Assembly (NCBI GenBank): GCA_036771835.1
Contig: DAIPGN010000001.1
Span: 336,236 to 400,235 of the forward strand
DNA: 64,000 nucleotides
Source: UBA4877 sp002399285
Lineage (GTDB): Bacteria; Bacillota; Thermoanaerobacteria; Thermoanaerobacterales; UBA4877
Reading direction: 5' to 3'
Part shown: piece by piece, positions 1 through 9,258 of the stretch
Numbering within the stretch: position 1 is the stretch's first letter
How the letters are laid out: the number at the start of each line of letters is the position of its first letter
Made by a program: the position numbers and the translations under genes
Notes under the pieces: model-generated
The model's input: the letters and a program-made list of their open reading frames with translations, nothing else
Databases searched by the model: none
What the model was told of the DNA's origin: nothing

Positions 1-1141
1 TATCTCTGTTGCCTCCGCATCCAAAGACCGTTATAGTCCTCGCATGTTCACATCCCTTAATGGCGTTCAATATATTCAAAAGACCGTCGGGCGTATGCGC
101 ATAATCAATGACCACACTATAGTCTACGGGCAATTTCATGACTTCAAATCTTCCCACTACGCCATTAAATTGTTCCATCCCACGGATTATTTCCTTAGGC
201 TCAAACCCCAGTGCGTATAATGTGGTAAAGGCCGCCAAAGCATTATATATGCTAAACAGCCCGGGAACTTTATAATTCACATTAAAGGATTTCCCATTTA
301 TCGTTATATCAAAATCGGAACCGTCGATTCTCAAATACTTTATTTTTGCCTTAATATCACCATGATTAACTCCATATGTCAGCATTTTCGCTTTACGATT
401 GCATTTCGACCTGACAGTATCAAAATAATTGTCATCGGCATTCAAAATAACATAGTCGGATGTTTTTTCAAAAAGTTTACTTTTGACATTGACATAATTT
501 TCCATGGTACCGTGAAAATCCAAATGGTCCTGAGTGATATTGGTCAATATCCCAATTTTAAAATCCGCATATTCAACTCTTTTGAGGGCCAGGGAATGAG
601 ATGACACCTCCATAGCGCAGTATTTGACTCCATTTATCTCCATATCATGGAGGTATCGTTGTAAATCCGGCGCCTCCGGCGTAGTATGTACAGATGGAAT
701 TTCTTCGTCGCCGACGATGTTTTTAATCGTGCCGATAAGACCCGCTTTTTCACCAAGATATTTCAGCACGCTCCTTATCAAAAAAGTAACTGTTGTCTTT
801 CCATTTGTGCCGGTTACTCCTATGAGACAAAAGCTGCCGGAAGGAAAACCATAAATTTTATTTGACAAATACGCTAATGCATCTCTTGTATCTTCGACTA
901 TTATATAAGGAGCCGGGTAATCTGCGAATACGTGATTGTTTTCAACCACCACAGCCTTGGCTCCCTTTGCTAAAGCATCCTTTATAAATTTATGTCCGTC
1001 GCTTTTAAAACCGTCTATGCATACAAAAACATCGCCATACTCCACTTCCCGAGAATCATATGACACTCTTTCAATATCTACATCTTTAAAGTTTATAACC
1101 TTCTTATATTTCAGACCGTCAATCAAATCAGATAACCTCAT
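1..1141 (-). CDS. murE: UDP-N-acetylmuramyl-tripeptide synthetase MurE, 3' end beyond window
   Basis: Cytoplasmic ATP-dependent ligase that adds the third stem-peptide amino acid (normally meso-diaminopimelate in Clostridia) to UDP-MurNAc-L-Ala-D-Glu. About 380 codons are present and the frame is open to the left edge. Reading from the ATG at 1141 (MRLSDLIDGLKYKK), I see the N-terminal Mur domain, the Mur ATP loop GVTGTNGKTT near residue 110, the HTTPEAPDL substrate segment, and DYAHTPDGL late in the visible part. The substrate-deciding motif (DNPR in DAP-adding enzymes) lies outside the window, so DAP versus lysine cannot be decided. A GGAGGAG site precedes the start. It is the last visible gene of the mraZ-rsmH-ftsL-pbp-murE order, 84 bp after the PBP gene. 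Confidence 0.95.
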   Translation of the reverse strand, partial: MRLSDLIDGLKYKKVINFKDVDIERVSYDSREVEYGDVFVCIDGFKSDGHKFIKDALAKGAKAVVVENNHVFADYPAPYIIVEDTRDALAYLSNKIYGFPSGSFCLIGVTGTNGKTTVTFLIRSVLKYLGEKAGLIGTIKNIVGDEEIPSVHTTPEAPDLQRYLHDMEINGVKYCAMEVSSHSLALKRVEYADFKIGILTNITQDHLDFHGTMENYVNVKSKLFEKTSDYVILNADDNYFDTVRSKCNRKAKMLTYGVNHGDIKAKIKYLRIDGSDFDITINGKSFNVNYKVPGLFSIYNALAAFTTLYALGFEPKEIIRGMEQFNGVVGRFEVMKLPVDYSVVIDYAHTPDGLLNILNAIKGCEHARTITVFGCGGNRD

Positions 1142-1225
1142 AACTCCTCCTCATTTCGTCCGTCTCGGCTCTATATAGTATAATAACACCTACTGCATTT
1201 ACCTGTAAATAAACCGCACCTATTA

Positions 1226-3322
1226 TTAGTTGGAATCACCTGATTTAAATTGCAGTGAAATAATGCTGCCGGGCTCAACTTCCGTACCCGCAGGGGGATC
1301 TTGAGATACGCAAAAACCGTCGCCCTTGATATTGACCTTAAGGCCATAGGACGTGAGTATATCGCTGGCTTCACGTATGGTCTTCCCTTTTAGATCCGGT
1401 ACCTTTACCTTCCCTGTGCTTTTACCGTCCAGATATAGTATAACCATAGACCCTTCTTTTATTTTTTCACCCTGCTTAGGTATCTGATCTATAATCTTAT
1501 TTCCTATCCCCTCGACGCTGTATTGAAGCTTTAATCCATCCAGTGATTTTGTAGCATCCCCTATATTTTTGCCAACCAAATCGGGAACCGTGACATCTTG
1601 CTTCACATATTTTGAATCCGCTTGAGTATACTGAGGCTCAACATTCAAATAATGCAAAGTATCCGTCATAATACTTTTCACCACAGGCGCCGCAATAGCG
1701 CCTCCCATATGAGAAGAACTGCTCGGTTCATCTATTACGACAAGCACGGCGATACGCGGATCATTGGCCGGAGCAAATGCGGCAAAAGACGCCACATATT
1801 TCCCAGGCTGATATTTTTCAGATGTACCGGTCTTACCCGCGACTCTATATCCTTCAATATAAGCACTGTGGCCTGTTCCGTTAGCAACGACGCCTTCAAG
1901 GATATCGCGCATTTTTGCCGACGTATCCTCCGAAATTACCTGCCTTACAACAGTAGGTTTATATTCCTTTATTATTTCGTCCTTGTCATCCATTACCGAT
2001 TTTACAATGGTGGGCTGCATTAATTTACCGCCGTTTGCTATAGCAGAAAAAGCAGTTATCATCTGTATAGGAGTGACAGATATACCCTGTCCAAAGGATA
2101 TAGTAGCCAGCTCGACAGGGCCTACTTTTTCAACCGGATTAACAATACCGGTACTTTCTCCGGGTAACCTTATTCCGGTCTTTTGTCCAAATCCAAATGC
2201 ATTGATATATTTATAAAATGTTTCTTTACCCATTTTTTGCGCTACATTGACAAACACCACATTGCAGGAATTTTGTACGCCTTCCCTAAACGTCTCATGC
2301 CCATGCGGGTTGTAATATCTCCAGCAGTTGATCTTTTGTCCCGCCACCATAATATATCCGGGATCATAAAACTCTGTATCCGGCGTTACTACGCCATCTT
2401 CAAGCGCGGCTGCCGCCGTTACGGCTTTAAACACCGATCCGGGTTCATAAGTATTGGAAATAGAATAGTTCCTCCATAAATTGTACCAATTGTCTTTTGG
2501 TCCAGAAAAGGGATCATTGGGATTATAGTCAGGTCTGTTGGCCATAGCTAATATTTCCCCTGTTTTTGGGTCCATGACAATCGCGCTTATTCCCTTGGCA
2601 GGTTTATCATCAAGATAGGCCTGGTCTATTGCCTTCTCGGCATAATGTTGTATTACCTCATCTATGGTTGAAACTATATTATATCCGTCTTCCGGTTTAT
2701 AGTACTCTGATGTTGAATCATCGATTTTACGACCCGATGCATCCTTTGGTGTGGAGACCCGGCCCGGCACGCCGGTCAATATATTGTTAAATATGGCTTC
2801 CAAACCGTCCAGGCCTTGATTATCTGTTCCGGTAAAACCCAATACATGTGATGCCAAATTATTATTCGGATAATATCTTCTTATATCATCAGTGACAGAT
2901 ATTCCGGTTAAATTCAATTTCCTGATCTTCAATATCGTATCATTTTCGACTTTTCTTTTTAATATAACCTCTTGATAATTTTTATTTTCTATCTTTTTTA
3001 ATATATCCTTTTCACTCATATTCAGTAAAGGCGCCAACTCCTTTGCTGTCTTATCCGTATCTTTAACGCTTCGCGGCAATGCGGTGACCATACCGGCGCT
3101 GGCACTGACCACCAATTCTTGGCCGTTTCTGTCTAATATAGCGCCCCGGCCCGGTGTCACCATTATATCCAACGTAGATTGGTTCATTGCCATCTGCTTT
3201 AGTTTGTTGCCCTGTACAAGTTGTATCCACGCTAATCTGCCGATCAGAGCAACACCTATGATCATCATTAAAATCAAATAAAATAACAGCCTCTTTTTAA
3301 CGCCATTATATGATGACGGCAA
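1226..3322 (-). CDS. spoVD: Class B penicillin-binding protein (SpoVD / PBP2-type) with two PASTA domains
   Basis: Membrane-anchored peptidoglycan transpeptidase of septal or spore-cortex synthesis. One N-terminal membrane segment (about residues 12-32) is followed by the PBP dimerisation domain, then the transpeptidase domain with SVFK (serine near residue 295), SCN (in QNSCNVVF) and KTGT (near residue 500), then two C-terminal PASTA repeats, each containing VPDL. In Bacillus, PBP2b has two PASTA domains and SpoVD one; clostridia often keep a single gene at this position, so 'spoVD' and 'division PBP' are both possible. The longest frame begins with GTG at 3331, but that codon sits inside GAGGTGA; the TTG at 3322 has proper spacing and is preferred. 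It follows ftsL closely. Confidence 0.9.
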   Translation of the reverse strand: MPSSYNGVKKRLLFYLILMMIIGVALIGRLAWIQLVQGNKLKQMAMNQSTLDIMVTPGRGAILDRNGQELVVSASAGMVTALPRSVKDTDKTAKELAPLLNMSEKDILKKIENKNYQEVILKRKVENDTILKIRKLNLTGISVTDDIRRYYPNNNLASHVLGFTGTDNQGLDGLEAIFNNILTGVPGRVSTPKDASGRKIDDSTSEYYKPEDGYNIVSTIDEVIQHYAEKAIDQAYLDDKPAKGISAIVMDPKTGEILAMANRPDYNPNDPFSGPKDNWYNLWRNYSISNTYEPGSVFKAVTAAAALEDGVVTPDTEFYDPGYIMVAGQKINCWRYYNPHGHETFREGVQNSCNVVFVNVAQKMGKETFYKYINAFGFGQKTGIRLPGESTGIVNPVEKVGPVELATISFGQGISVTPIQMITAFSAIANGGKLMQPTIVKSVMDDKDEIIKEYKPTVVRQVISEDTSAKMRDILEGVVANGTGHSAYIEGYRVAGKTGTSEKYQPGKYVASFAAFAPANDPRIAVLVVIDEPSSSSHMGGAIAAPVVKSIMTDTLHYLNVEPQYTQADSKYVKQDVTVPDLVGKNIGDATKSLDGLKLQYSVEGIGNKIIDQIPKQGEKIKEGSMVILYLDGKSTGKVKVPDLKGKTIREASDILTSYGLKVNIKGDGFCVSQDPPAGTEVEPGSIISLQFKSGDSN

Positions 3323-3338
3323 TACAATCACCTCAGGA

Positions 3339-3782
3339 TCATCTTGTAATTACCCCAAACACCTTAACAAAAAAATTGCCGAAGTCCGGATTATCATTCC
3401 GTATATCCGCAGGCTTTGCCTTCGCTATATTATAGTTGTTTACATTAACATACACAATATTTTCTTCGGTCGGTTTATGCATATGCAGCTTAGATATGGC
3501 CGTCTTCTCAATGGTAGTTAAATTTTCCGTCTTAGCTACCTTTACATTCAAATTTTGGTTATTTCCCATGAGTGTAGATAATTCACTTTCCATTTTGTTT
3601 ATTTCATAATTCAATCTGGTGATTCTGACATATCTGTATGTCACCGTTATTGCCACAGTACAAAGTAAAGCCGCTGCAATAAAATTCTTGAATTTAAATT
3701 TACGCGGCTTTTTCTTTTGAGTTCGATCTGCATCATCATTGTAATCATAGTCAAAACTTTCGACCCCATAGTTCTCTATCAA
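3339..3782 (-). CDS. ftsL: FtsL-like septum formation protein
   Basis: Small bitopic division protein. After an acidic and then very basic N-terminal tail (KKKPRKFKFK near residue 25) there is a single membrane segment at about residues 33-52, then a coiled-coil-like stretch (NKMESELSTLMGNNQNL) and a short extracellular tail. Sequence similarity in this family is weak; the call rests on size (147 aa), topology and position between rsmH and the PBP gene, where ftsL lies in most Firmicutes. The start codon is TTG with AGAGG eight bases upstream. FtsL proteins recruit the FtsW/PBP2b septal synthase through the FtsB (DivIC) complex. Confidence 0.8.
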   Translation of the reverse strand: MIENYGVESFDYDYNDDADRTQKKKPRKFKFKNFIAAALLCTVAITVTYRYVRITRLNYEINKMESELSTLMGNNQNLNVKVAKTENLTTIEKTAISKLHMHKPTEENIVYVNVNNYNIAKAKPADIRNDNPDFGNFFVKVFGVITR

Positions 3783-3810
3783 TTTTATTCCTCTCCCCTT
3801 ATATATAGAA

Positions 3811-4746
3811 CTAAGTCAAAACCCGTTCCCCCACCCTCAATTTTGCGCTTCTGGCACGAGGGTTATTATCTATTTCAATCAAATCAGGTATAATTGGTTT
3901 TTTTGTTATCAATTTTAATTCTTGCTTTTGTTTACAAATAGACTCAGGCAGATTTTGCATATATATCCCGGGGTTTTCCAGACTTTTAAAGGTCTGTTTT
4001 ACGATCCTGTCCTCCAGAGAATGAAAGCTTATAATGCATATCCTGCCGCCCGGCTTTATTATGTCTACAAAGTCCGTGATGGCATCCTGAAGAACATCCA
4101 ATTCCGAATTGACCGTAATCCTCAATGCCTGAAATGTTCTCTTTGCCGGATGAGGACCTGTTCTGCGTGCTCTGGCAGGTATCGCGGATTTAATTATTTC
4201 GACCAATTGAGTAGTCGTATTAATTTCTTCTCTTGTTCTGGCATCCGCAATAAACTTAGCTATCCTTGAAGACCATCTTTCTTCACCGTATTCGGAGATG
4301 ATCTTTGCGATATCATTCTCCGGCCACTCATTCACTATCTCTTTCGCAGTAAGGTCGCTCTCTTCATCCATCCTCATATCAAGAGGACCCTCATGTTGAT
4401 ATGAGAAACCCCTCGAAGGGTCGTCTACCTGAATAGACGAAAAACCGAGATCCAAAACAGCACCGTCAATGTAGTCGATGCCCAATCCTTTTATAATATC
4501 TTTTATATTTGCAAAATTATCTTTTATCAGTACCGTTCTGTCTGAATAATCGCTTAGGTTTTTTTGTGCAATTTCCAATGCATTCCTATCTCTGTCTATC
4601 CCGATTAATTTCCCACCGTCTAATCTCTTTAATATTTCCGTGGCATGCCCGCCAGCTCCTAAAGTGCCGTCCACATATATCCCATCACTTTTGATGTTCA
4701 ACATTTCTACAGTTTCAATAAGCAAAACGGGTTTATGTTCGCCCAT
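3811..4746 (-). CDS. rsmH: 16S rRNA m4C1402 methyltransferase RsmH (MraW)
   Basis: SAM-dependent methyltransferase acting on C1402 in the decoding centre of 16S rRNA. The family signature is complete: HKPVLL at the N-terminus, SAM motif I DGTLGAGGHA near residue 30, LDLGFSSIQ, DPSRGFSY, the central KRTFQALRI segment, CIISFHSLEDR and the C-terminal NPRARSAKLR. At 311 aa it has the usual length. A longer reading with GTG at 4753-4755 is unlikely because that GTG directly abuts the AAGGAG ribosome binding site; the ATG at 4746 is well spaced. It is second in the dcw operon, 12 bp after mraZ. Confidence 0.97.
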   Translation of the reverse strand: MGEHKPVLLIETVEMLNIKSDGIYVDGTLGAGGHATEILKRLDGGKLIGIDRDRNALEIAQKNLSDYSDRTVLIKDNFANIKDIIKGLGIDYIDGAVLDLGFSSIQVDDPSRGFSYQHEGPLDMRMDEESDLTAKEIVNEWPENDIAKIISEYGEERWSSRIAKFIADARTREEINTTTQLVEIIKSAIPARARRTGPHPAKRTFQALRITVNSELDVLQDAITDFVDIIKPGGRICIISFHSLEDRIVKQTFKSLENPGIYMQNLPESICKQKQELKLITKKPIIPDLIEIDNNPRARSAKLRVGERVLT

Positions 4747-4758
4747 AAAAAACACTCC

Positions 4759-5190
4759 TTACAAATCTAAATCCTCAAGTTTTTCAGCTATATCTTCATA
4801 AGTATATTCGCTGTCGTTATTATAGTCTTCCCAACTTTCCTGGCTCCATATCTCCAGCCTTGCCGAAACGCCTAAAATCATTACATTCTCATTTATTTTC
4901 GCATATTCGCGCAGGTTTTGCGGAACCAATACCCTGCCTTGACTATCTATCTCACATTCCACCGCTCCGGAAAAGAAAAACCTTTCAAATGTCCTGCTGT
5001 CCTTTTTATTTATCGGCAGTTTCCTCAACTTTCCTTCCACGGCTTCCCACTCATCGAGAGGATAGACAAACAAACACCCGTCAAGCCCTTTTGTCATGAC
5101 AAAGCGCTCTCCGAGCTCCTGACGAAACTTCGCCGGAATTATAACTCTTCCCTTTGGATCCAGCGTATGTCTATACTCTCCGATTAACAT
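4759..5190 (-). CDS. mraZ: Transcriptional regulator MraZ
   Basis: DNA-binding regulator of the dcw cluster built from two SpoVT/AbrB-like swapped-hairpin domains. Both copies of the family motif are present: DPKGRVIIPAKFR near residue 12 and DSQGRVLVPQNLR near residue 83. The 143 aa from the ATG at 5190 (MLIGEYRHTL) match the family length; GGAGAT lies eight bases upstream. The longer reading from GTG 5211 adds seven atypical residues and is rejected. MraZ proteins bind direct repeats with a 10-bp period upstream of their own gene; four such boxes are visible at 5206-5240. It heads the operon running down to murE. Confidence 0.97.
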   Translation of the reverse strand: MLIGEYRHTLDPKGRVIIPAKFRQELGERFVMTKGLDGCLFVYPLDEWEAVEGKLRKLPINKKDSRTFERFFFSGAVECEIDSQGRVLVPQNLREYAKINENVMILGVSARLEIWSQESWEDYNNDSEYTYEDIAEKLEDLDL

Positions 5191-5205
5191 ATCAATATCT
5201 CCATT

Positions 5206-5240
5206 CAACACTTTAAACCATTTTGCACCACTTTACTCCA
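5206..5240 (-). promoter_or_regulatory. Tandem MraZ operator boxes
   Basis: On the minus strand TGGAG, TGGTG, TGGTT and TGTTG begin exactly 10 bp apart and are separated by A-rich 5-mers (TAAAG, CAAAA, TAAAG). Known MraZ operators are short TGG-containing boxes repeated every 10 bp upstream of mraZ. The array sits immediately before, and its last box overlaps, the mraZ translation start region, so it would act as an autoregulatory operator. Confidence 0.7.
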
Positions 5241-5283
5241 CTGTATCTTAATTCTCTATAAGTTTTAAAAATCCTTCTTAAAA

Positions 5284-5320
5284 TAAAAAAAAAGAGAGAA
5301 AAAATTAATTTTTCTCTCTC
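5284..5320 (-). terminator. Rho-independent terminator of the M16 peptidase operon
   Basis: On the minus strand GAGAGA and its complement TCTCTC flank an A/T-rich stem whose centre contains the TAA stop of the upstream peptidase gene; the hairpin is followed by nine T residues. It separates the peptidase operon from the mraZ operon, which lies downstream on the same strand. Confidence 0.85.
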
Positions 5321-6603
5321 GGCAAAACCACGGACGTTACCGCTTTATCAAAATCCATCAATTCCCTCCATGCACTGTTCACTTCACTGATAGTAGTTTT
5401 ATTGACCATGTCAAGATATTCGAATATGTTTATACCCTTGACCATGAATGAATTGTACAGATATCCAAGCGTCTCTATTGAATCAAACACTTTTATGATA
5501 GCGCCCTTCATCACTTTTTTGGCTTTCATAAATTCCTCTTCATTAATGCCCTTTTCTTTTTTATCGGATATAACATCTTTAATCCTCTCATTTACGGCTT
5601 GCGGCGATTTAGCAGCGCATGAAACAACCGCAAAACCATAATCGTTTTCAATTTCATATTCATAACCAAAATTAGATGTAATCATACCTTCATTATAGAG
5701 CTCACTGTATAATTCGGAACTCCTGCCGAACAGTGCCTCTAAAGCAAAGGAGATCTCAACATATCTCTTCAATAGCAACCTGTGGCTGCCTTCTCTCTTA
5801 TTATCTTTAAAACCTAATACCATCAGCGGAATAGATACATCCATGCTGCTCTCAACATAATCATTATTAATTTCCACCGGTTCATCAGGATATATTCTTA
5901 CAATATCGCCGTCGCCCCGGAGCTTTATTCTGCTGTTTAAATAATCGAAGACTGTCTGTGGTTCAACATCCCCGACAGATAAATATACCATATTTCCCGG
6001 TCTGTAAAAGGTGCTGTGACATAAATAAAGAATATCCTTATCTATACTTTTCACGCTGTCTACCGTGCCGCCTACATCGATTTTTATAGGGTGTTTGATA
6101 TACATTGCATTTAGTAGATTGTTATATATTTCCCTATCAGGGTCATCATCGTACATTTTCAGTTCCTGTATTATTATACCCTTTTCCTTTTCCACAGTTT
6201 CATATGTAAAATATGGAGTTTGTACGGCATCTAAAAGTACATCCAATGCCTCATAATAATTATCCGTACTCACAAAATAATAACTGGTATGCGTATTTGT
6301 CGTATATGCGTTAGCCGATACTCCCAACTTATCAAATTTATCAAATACACTGCCATATTCTTTCTCGAACATTTTATGCTCAAGAAAATGGGCGACTCCG
6401 TCGGGAACCTTAATGGGGTTTTCGTCATTGGAGTTCATGAAATTGCTGTCATTTGAACCATATTTCACCGTAACCGATGCGAAGCATTTGCTAAAACCCT
6501 TCTTGGGAATGACATAGGCATCCAGTCCATTATCATATTTTTTCCTATAAACAACTTCATTCAGTGAATTATCTCTAATGATTTCATCCAGTTCCATACT
6601 CAT
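5305..6603 (-). CDS. ymfH: M16-family zinc metalloprotease, active-type subunit (YmfH-like)
   Basis: M16B insulinase/pitrilysin-family peptidase of about 432 aa. The inverted zinc motif HxxEH is present as HFLEH near residue 75, with the downstream glutamate-bearing segment EKEKGIIIQELKM around residues 145-157 that supplies the third ligand in this family. The two-domain M16 fold is expected over the full length. The neighbour just upstream (6617-7879) is the paired subunit lacking the zinc motif; such pairs form a heterodimer closing over small unfolded peptides. The start could be ATG 6603 or ATG 6597; AGGAG lies 4 or 10 bases away respectively. The physiological substrate is unknown. Confidence 0.88.
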   Translation of the reverse strand: MSMELDEIIRDNSLNEVVYRKKYDNGLDAYVIPKKGFSKCFASVTVKYGSNDSNFMNSNDENPIKVPDGVAHFLEHKMFEKEYGSVFDKFDKLGVSANAYTTNTHTSYYFVSTDNYYEALDVLLDAVQTPYFTYETVEKEKGIIIQELKMYDDDPDREIYNNLLNAMYIKHPIKIDVGGTVDSVKSIDKDILYLCHSTFYRPGNMVYLSVGDVEPQTVFDYLNSRIKLRGDGDIVRIYPDEPVEINNDYVESSMDVSIPLMVLGFKDNKREGSHRLLLKRYVEISFALEALFGRSSELYSELYNEGMITSNFGYEYEIENDYGFAVVSCAAKSPQAVNERIKDVISDKKEKGINEEEFMKAKKVMKGAIIKVFDSIETLGYLYNSFMVKGINIFEYLDMVNKTTISEVNSAWRELMDFDKAVTSVVLPREKN

Positions 6604-6616
6604 CACGCTCCTATGA

Positions 6617-7879
6617 TTATTTGTTTTTTAAAAAATATATCATATGCTTATTTAATTTATTTGCCGTATTGGCCACATCATCTATACTTAATTTAGATAT
6701 TCTGTCTATATAATACTCGGGGCTATAATTATTGCCGGTCAATAACTCACTCAGATAAAAATCCGCCCTTCGGTTGGGATTATCATTGATCGACCTGAAG
6801 GCATATGTCAACTCCGCTTTAGATGCGCCGAATTCATGTTCGCTGATAATACCATTTTTTAAATCATCGATTTGTTTATCTATAATCTTCAAAACGGCTT
6901 CATAATTCTCAGCCTCTATACCGCAGTAAATTTCCAATATACCTTTGAATCGTTCAAGCCGTGAGGAAGCATAATATGCCAAGCTTTCCTTTTCCCTCAC
7001 ATTTGTAAACAGTTTTGACTGAGGTCCTCCTCCTAGTATTGCATTTAATAATAATAAGCTAAAATAGTCTTCCGACGATGGATCTACACAATCGGTATAT
7101 CCTATGGAGAGTTTGCCCTGTACCACATTCATGGATTCATCAAAATAATCCGGTTCTTCTTTTTTCGTTATTATATCCCCGGTAAAATAATCATTTTTTG
7201 ATTGCTTACATATTTTTATATTATCGTTTATCTTTTGCAGAATGTCTTCGGATTCTAAGCATCCCGTCACGACCAAAACTATTCTTGTCCTGTTAAAAAC
7301 GTCATTATAATAGGCTGCCAAACTTTTTTCATCAATACTATCTATATCTTCCAGTTTGCCCAGAGGGTATACTGCATAGGGATCATCCCTGCACATCAGC
7401 TCTATGCATCTTTCAACCGCATATGTCCTTTTGTCATTGATCCTTGCCTCTATCATCTTTCTGATATTATCTTTATCTATTTTCACATACTTCATATTGA
7501 ATTTGTCATCCTCTATCAGAGGATGAAATAATATTTCATTTAAGAATTTAAGTCCATCGTCAATAAGAGAACCCCCGTCTGTATACTTATCATTTAACAC
7601 ACTCAAGTTGTAATCGGCAATTTGTATATTGCCCTTTTTAAATACGTCAATATTGAATTGCGCTCCGTACATATTGTCCAGCTTGCTCTCTATTTCCATT
7701 AAAGTAGGCAGGTCCATTGATCCGTGCTTTAAAACCAAAGGCAGCAGCGCAAATTTTGTTGCATTGGTACCGAGCTGCTCCATTATATAGAAATTAAAGG
7801 TCGTACTCTTGAAGTGTTCCGCCTCGTCAAGTATAACGGCGAAATTATCATTGATTTGGAATATCTCTTTCTCAGACAT
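6617..7879 (-). CDS. ymfF: M16-family peptidase-like subunit without zinc motif (YmfF-like)
   Basis: A 420-aa M16-family homologue. Where active members have HxxEH, this protein reads through the region TKFALLPLVLKHGS-DLPTLMEIE with no HxxEH, so it is presumably the non-catalytic half of a heterodimer with the following gene. The C-terminal half keeps a typical M16 segment (GGGPQSKLFTNVREKESLAYY near residue 285), which closes over substrate in the family. Only 10 bp separates it from the HFLEH-bearing gene, as in Bacillus ymfF-ymfH. A promoter with TTGACA and TATATA spaced by 17 bp lies at 7907-7935. Confidence 0.87.
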   Translation of the reverse strand: MSEKEIFQINDNFAVILDEAEHFKSTTFNFYIMEQLGTNATKFALLPLVLKHGSMDLPTLMEIESKLDNMYGAQFNIDVFKKGNIQIADYNLSVLNDKYTDGGSLIDDGLKFLNEILFHPLIEDDKFNMKYVKIDKDNIRKMIEARINDKRTYAVERCIELMCRDDPYAVYPLGKLEDIDSIDEKSLAAYYNDVFNRTRIVLVVTGCLESEDILQKINDNIKICKQSKNDYFTGDIITKKEEPDYFDESMNVVQGKLSIGYTDCVDPSSEDYFSLLLLNAILGGGPQSKLFTNVREKESLAYYASSRLERFKGILEIYCGIEAENYEAVLKIIDKQIDDLKNGIISEHEFGASKAELTYAFRSINDNPNRRADFYLSELLTGNNYSPEYYIDRISKLSIDDVANTANKLNKHMIYFLKNK

Positions 7880-7906
7880 ACTTGTACCTCCTCTGTTAAT
7901 GTAATA

Positions 7907-7935
7907 TATATATATTATCTCATAACACTTGTCAA
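7907..7935 (-). promoter_or_regulatory. Predicted sigma-A promoter of ymfF-ymfH
   Basis: On the minus strand TTGACA (7930-7935) and TATATA (7907-7912) are 17 bp apart, about 30 bp upstream of the ymfF start. Confidence 0.5.
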
Positions 7936-7965
7936 AAATACTATAATTTGCTTTGTAATTTTGCT

Positions 7966-8115
7966 GTGACCCTTGACATTGAATATGAGGAGAGAAGTGC
8001 GCAACAACCTGGACATGGAAATGAATCAGCCAACCATGAGAAAACAGTTACAGGTTTTGCCGCAAGCAAAGAAAAATTGAAAAATAACTTTGGCTATGAC
8101 TTATTCCATGCATAA
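7966..8115 (+). other. Short open frame, possible gene remnant
   Basis: A GTG-started 49-codon frame (VTLDIEYEERSAQQPGHG onward, ending NFGYDLFHA) fills the gap between ymfF and the MFS gene and overlaps the 3' end of the latter by 22 bp on the opposite strand. It is hydrophilic and looks protein-like in composition. I see no good ribosome binding site and recognise no family. It may be the tail of a decayed gene or a chance frame. Confidence 0.2.
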
Positions 8116-9215
8116 AGTATATAGATATACGAAATAGACATAAAGAGTGAAGAAAAGACCAAGTGCATATTGTTATTGATATTACTCACTGCCGCTACAA
8201 GAAACGCGGATAAAGCTTGGGGAATGTTCAAAAAGACATTATCCATCCCAAGATACATACCCCCTTCTTCTCTCGGAATCATTTCAATCATGATCTTATA
8301 TGAGCAGATCATTATGATGCCATACATAACTCCTGTCATTAATATAAATAAAATCGTCAGATCGATGTTTTTGTTTATATACATAGTTATGGTGCAGAGC
8401 CCGACTCCGATTATGGCATTTGATAAAGCATACCGGCAATCTTTGATCTTAAATTTTGACAAAAAGATTGATGCAATACAGTTTACCGCCATGAAGGAAG
8501 TATATATCATGCCCGAAGCGCCTGCAGACAGACCCCTGTTCATCAGATTATATACTATAAAAGGCAGATAACAGCCCAGGCCCATCCACCACAGTAATTT
8601 GGCAGCATAAAACTTTTCGATGTATTTACTGGTCATATAATCGGTCAATACTCTCCAAAGATCGTGTTTAATTTGGATGTGTCGGTTCTCTCTAATAAAT
8701 AACAATGGCACCGCAGCCGAAGCGGTGATAATTATGAATAATCCTAAGAAAATATATATATAACCTTGCTTTAATAAAACAACTCCTAAGAGCGGCGCGG
8801 TAACAGATCCCAATGCTCCGGATAAATTCCAAAGTCCGGATATTTCTTGAAGCCTCTCTGCGCCGACCTGATCTGGAATTAAAGCATTAAGCGGTATTTG
8901 ATATATATGTAAACCTATATAAAACAATATGATATTGTAAATAAAATACCCTTTCTGTTGATATAACAGCGCCAGTGAAAATGCGCATGCCAAAACTCCG
9001 GCTAATATAAATGGTTTCCTTCCATATTTTATATATACATCGCTTAAGATCCCTGTCAGCGGTTGGAGCATGGCGCCGATTATCCAACCTATTCCCAACA
9101 GCGCCGCAGGGTTATGAAAACCTGCGCTTTTAAAAATAATTAAAAAAAATGTATTTATGGTGGCATTACAATAAAAGATACCAAAATTCCCTATTACATA
9201 AGCAAAGTTTAGCAA
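8094..9215 (-). CDS. Major facilitator superfamily transporter
   Basis: A 373-aa integral membrane protein with about eleven to twelve hydrophobic segments. The MFS loop 2-3 signature is recognisable as GILSDVYIKYGRKPF near residue 57 (compare GxLaDrxGrrxxl). An N-terminal half with small-residue-rich helices (NLSGALGSVTAPLLG) is followed by a cytoplasmic loop and a second half. The substrate cannot be read from sequence. It is a monocistronic minus-strand gene with no functionally linked neighbour; a terminator-bearing lipoprotein gene precedes it. Sugar/proton symport or drug export are both possible. Confidence 0.75.
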   Translation of the reverse strand: MLNFAYVIGNFGIFYCNATINTFFLIIFKSAGFHNPAALLGIGWIIGAMLQPLTGILSDVYIKYGRKPFILAGVLACAFSLALLYQQKGYFIYNIILFYIGLHIYQIPLNALIPDQVGAERLQEISGLWNLSGALGSVTAPLLGVVLLKQGYIYIFLGLFIIITASAAVPLLFIRENRHIQIKHDLWRVLTDYMTSKYIEKFYAAKLLWWMGLGCYLPFIVYNLMNRGLSAGASGMIYTSFMAVNCIASIFLSKFKIKDCRYALSNAIIGVGLCTITMYINKNIDLTILFILMTGVMYGIIMICSYKIMIEMIPREEGGMYLGMDNVFLNIPQALSAFLVAAVSNINNNMHLVFSSLFMSISYIYILYAWNKS

Positions 9216-9258
9216 TAGATTTCCCCCTTTACAATTATATTTAAAATTATTGATATTA

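Noticed and set aside
362..1178. Three plus-strand open frames opposite the murE region
   Set aside because: The minus strand carries a full MurE reading with all family motifs; the plus frames lack ribosome binding sites and protein-like composition.
5292..5318. Possible small RNA from the GAGAGA/TCTCTC inverted repeat
   Set aside because: Position at the stop codon and the T9 run fit an ordinary terminator.
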